Source: Psychrobacter sp.
Lineage (GTDB): Bacteria; Pseudomonadota; Gammaproteobacteria; Pseudomonadales; Moraxellaceae
Direction of reading: 5' to 3'
NCBI RefSeq assembly: GCF_030454045.1
Contig: NZ_JAKDJE010000106.1
Location: forward strand, 1 to 7,490
Length of the DNA stretch: 7,490 bases
Position numbers and translations under genes: made by a program. Below are positions 5,915-7,490 of the stretch, piece by piece. The stretch's first letter is position 1, and every line of letters begins with the position of its first letter. Under the pieces are notes generated by a model. The model had not been told where the DNA came from, did not search any database, and worked only from the letters and a program-made list of their open reading frames with translations.

Positions 5915-6538
5915 TTACTCGTCATTAGCAGATTTGGTAATTTTTTTCACATCTTTAGGGATGTTTTTGGCCGTACCATCAACAGTCGTATGCTGTTTGA
6001 ATACGTCACCAAACGGGTTTTGCTGTTGTTGACCAAATGGATTTTGGTTATTCATACCGCCTGCGCCACCGAATGGATTCTGACCACCCATTCCACCAAA
6101 TGGATTTTGGCCGCCGCCCATTTGACCACCCATCTGTTTTGCCATCATTTCCATCATTTTTTGCTGATTGTTCATGACATAGTTATTGGCAAAGTCTTTG
6201 AGTTTCTTTTGTACTGGTGGCAAGATTACGAGTAGTGCGAGCACATCACTCAGCACACCTGGAATAAGTAGCAAGATACCCGCGACTGCCATGGCAATGC
6301 TCTTAATCATGGTGGCCTCTGGTGGACGCATTGCAGGATTCATCATACCACCTGCTTTCATCTGCTGAGCCATTGGATTCAAAGAAGCCATACCTTTACG
6401 CACAAGAGAAATACCGATCACTGCTGCGACAATAAACCAAAGGAATACCCACCAGCCGCTCATAAACTGAGCAAGCAAATACCACAGTAGCATCTCGATA
6501 ATAAACCAAACGATGGCTATACCAACTATCTGACCCAT
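5915..6538 (-). CDS. fxsA: FxsA-family cytoplasmic membrane protein with QNPFG-repeat tail
   Basis: FxsA is an inner-membrane protein; overproduced E. coli FxsA relieves F-plasmid exclusion of phage T7, but its normal role is not established. This 207-residue version has membrane segments at about 4-24, 28-46 and 81-107. The family signature is in LLLIPGVLSDVLALLVILPP (89-108), preceded by the LVRKGM turn (45-50). After residue 125 comes a Met/Gly/Gln/Asn-rich tail with four QNPFG motifs (144, 153, 165, 173) and a charged C-terminus. The tail is not part of the family core as I know it; E. coli FxsA is about 158 residues. The ATG at 6538 was chosen because AGGA lies nine bases upstream (6548-6551); the frame extends to 6586 only with a TTG codon, in sequence that looks like leader. 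It is divergent from ruvC. The family call is firm, the tail's role unknown. Confidence 0.87.
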   Translation of the reverse strand: MGQIVGIAIVWFIIEMLLWYLLAQFMSGWWVFLWFIVAAVIGISLVRKGMASLNPMAQQMKAGGMMNPAMRPPEATMIKSIAMAVAGILLLIPGVLSDVLALLVILPPVQKKLKDFANNYVMNNQQKMMEMMAKQMGGQMGGGQNPFGGMGGQNPFGGAGGMNNQNPFGQQQQNPFGDVFKQHTTVDGTAKNIPKDVKKITKSANDE

Positions 6539-6624
6539 AAAGTGTCGTCCTATAAAATAAAAACCAATAAATTGAGCGCCATGCAAATTAAAATGGCTAA
6601 CATATGATGTATATGGGGATTGGT

Positions 6625-6633
6625 TGCTATACT
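6625..6633 (+). promoter_or_regulatory. Extended -10 promoter candidate for ruvC
   Basis: TGC-TATACT (6625-6633) is a good extended -10 element; the -35 position (6605-6610, TGATGT) is weak, as is common for this class. It would start transcription near 6640, about 50 bases before ruvC. A possible opposing promoter for fxsA, TTGATA and CATATA on the minus strand, lies in the same 153-base divergent region. Confidence 0.45.
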
Positions 6634-6691
6634 ATCAAACTTACGGCTGATTTTTAAGCCATAAAACAAAATGTAAGCAAGACGGAATACT

Positions 6692-7276
6692 ATGGCAATT
6701 ATTATCGGGATCGACCCAGGGTCACGCATGACGGGTTATGGAATAGTCCAGCAGACGGGTGATAAACTCACTTATATCGATGCAGGCACGATTCGCACAG
6801 ATACCAAAGAGATGCCTGAACGCCTCAAACGTATTTTTAATGGATTGACCCGCATTACGCAGCATCACTTAAAATACACTGACGAGCCTATCTATACGGC
6901 GATTGAACAAGTCTTTATGGCAGAAAACCCTGATTCTGCACTCAAGCTTGGGCAAGCACGAGGCGCGGCTATTGCAGCGATGGTCGCCTTGGATTTAGAA
7001 GTATCAGAGTATACTGCTCGGCAGATCAAACAAGCGGTGTGCGGCTATGGTGCTGCTGCTAAAGAGCAAGTGCAGGAGATGGTTTGCCGCATACTACAGT
7101 TAGAAGTCGTACCACAGCAGGATGCAGCCGATGGTCTTGCCTGTGCTATTTGTCATGCGCACTCAAGCCATTCTATGAATAAAATACTACTTAATAGCTC
7201 TATGCGAGGACGCGGTGGCTCTAAGAAAAAGGGTCGTTGGCGTTTGACCGAAGAAGATTTGGGTAACTTGCGTTAA
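6692..7276 (+). CDS. ruvC: RuvC, crossover-junction endodeoxyribonuclease
   Basis: RuvC is the dimeric, Mg-dependent nuclease that cuts Holliday junctions symmetrically after branch migration by RuvAB, completing recombination and repair. The RNase H-like fold is clear: GIDPGSRMTGYG at 6-17 with D8, AIEQVF with E72, and QQDAADGLA with D144 and D147, giving the four catalytic acids (D7, E66, D138 and D141 in E. coli). SALKLGQARG (82-91) is the conserved dimer-helix region. At 194 residues it is about 20 longer than E. coli RuvC, through a basic C-terminal tail containing RGRGGSKKKGRW. GGA at 6684-6686, five bases before the ATG, serves as a short ribosome binding site. It is not followed by ruvA or ruvB; a terminator and an IS256-type element come next, so here it is a single-gene unit. 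Confidence 0.96.
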   Translation: MAIIIGIDPGSRMTGYGIVQQTGDKLTYIDAGTIRTDTKEMPERLKRIFNGLTRITQHHLKYTDEPIYTAIEQVFMAENPDSALKLGQARGAAIAAMVALDLEVSEYTARQIKQAVCGYGAAAKEQVQEMVCRILQLEVVPQQDAADGLACAICHAHSSHSMNKILLNSSMRGRGGSKKKGRWRLTEEDLGNLR

Positions 7277-7323
7277 AGATAGGCGTTAAAGCAGACAAGC
7301 TTTAAAACCAATAGGCATTAAAA
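7270..7323 (+). repeat. Three short imperfect repeats GCRTTAAA across the ruvC stop
   Basis: GCGTTAAAG occurs at 7270-7278, covering the ruvC stop codon, and again at 7283-7291; GCATTAAAA follows at 7315-7323. The longer unit ATAGGC(G/A)TTAAA recurs at 7279-7290 and 7311-7322. In the same stretch TTAAAGC (7286-7292) and GCTTTAA (7299-7305) form a 7-bp inverted repeat. It is probably local duplication; no function is recognised. Confidence 0.5.
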
Positions 7324-7335
7324 TAGTGAGACAAT

Positions 7336-7367
7336 AAAAAAACACGCTATTGGATGCGTGTTTTTTT
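7336..7367 (+). terminator. Intrinsic terminator of ruvC
   Basis: A perfect 12-pair stem (7336-7347 with 7356-7367: seven A, CACGC, 8-base loop, GCGTG, seven T) lies 60 bases after the ruvC stop. The A and T runs on either side make it usable in both directions, so it would also stop transcription leaving the IS256-type element. Confidence 0.88.
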
Positions 7368-7379
7368 ATGAGTACCAGC

Positions 7380-7490
7380 GAGACCATCCCGAATTCTGTG
7401 TAACTGCCGTTTAGATTAAATGCTTGCTGATACGGTCATCAAACATAATCATAAAGCGATTTAAAGCAGACGTCCAGTTACGAATCGGCA
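7380..7490 (-). mobile_element. IS256-family insertion sequence, one end, cut by the window edge
   Basis: A terminal inverted repeat of about 24 bases begins GAGACCATCCCGAATTCTGT at 7380. Read outward it ends in the TTACACAGAATTC style typical of IS256-family tips. It is followed within a few bases by the 3' end of a transposase reading inward on the minus strand. The element entered 12 bases beyond the ruvC terminator, so it leaves ruvC and its terminator intact. The flanking 8-9 bases (7371-7379, AGTACCAGC) should be the target duplication if the insertion is simple; the other end is outside the window. Confidence 0.75.
7411..7488 (-). CDS. IS256-family transposase, last 25 residues only
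   Basis: The minus-strand frame reads PIRNWTSALNRFMIMF, then DDRISKHLI, and stops at 7411-7413. The pattern IRNW…ALN-F-I-F-DR is the usual C-terminus of IS256/MULE-type DDE transposases of Psychrobacter-like IS elements. The catalytic DDE residues lie in the missing N-terminal part, so it cannot be judged whether the gene is intact. The stop falls just inside the inverted repeat, as expected for this family. Confidence 0.75.
   Translation of the reverse strand, partial: PIRNWTSALNRFMIMFDDRISKHLI

Noticed and set aside
5900..6235. Plus-strand frame of 111 codons over the fxsA 3' half
   Set aside because: It is the complement of the Gly/Gln-rich tail and lacks a ribosome binding site; the FxsA signature on the other strand explains the region.
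6539..6586. Upstream extension of fxsA to a TTG codon
   Set aside because: It would need a rare start without a ribosome binding site, while the ATG at 6538 has AGGA at proper spacing and starts directly before the first membrane helix.

Overview
The window looks like chromosomal DNA of a gammaproteobacterium of the Moraxellaceae, most likely Psychrobacter. I infer this from the moderate-to-low GC content, the PilR, GpmI, FxsA and RuvC sequences, and the style of the IS256-type sequence at the right edge. The genus is inference; the gene calls are not. It is mainly a housekeeping region: five complete protein genes, one 6S RNA gene, and insertion-sequence material at one edge (clear, right) and probably at the other (tentative, left).

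Layout. 1-54 holds a possible IS5-type terminus. 55-216 is an AT-rich leader with two small palindromes. 217-1926 (+) is pilR, the sigma-54-dependent regulator of type IV pilus genes, with an unusually long linker before its DNA-binding domain; no pilS partner is visible directly upstream. Convergent to it, 2004-3479 (-) is a periplasmic S41/CtpA-type protease. Then 3707-5371 (-) is gpmI, the cofactor-independent phosphoglycerate mutase of glycolysis, with its own terminator at 3600-3635, so it is probably not co-transcribed with the protease.

The non-protein-coding stretch 5372-5914 holds the gpmI promoter and Shine-Dalgarno, then a 6S RNA gene (ssrS, about 5609-5797, +) with a good sigma-70 promoter, and a strong bidirectional terminator at 5850-5886 shared with the convergent fxsA. 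I see nothing recognisable in 5481-5573. 5915-6538 (-) encodes an FxsA-family membrane protein with a Gly/Met/Gln-rich tail carrying four QNPFG motifs. Divergent from it, 6692-7276 (+) is ruvC, the Holliday-junction resolvase, closed by a perfect hairpin terminator at 7336-7367. At 7380 an IS256-family element begins; its inverted end and the last 25 residues of its transposase (minus strand) run off the window.

The genes do not form one pathway: each has its own promoter, terminator or divergent arrangement, so this is a series of independent units. I found no defence system, toxin-antitoxin pair, CRISPR array or other evidently new multi-gene system. The most notable points are the 6S RNA gene between gpmI and fxsA, the PilR linker, and the repeated motif in FxsA.
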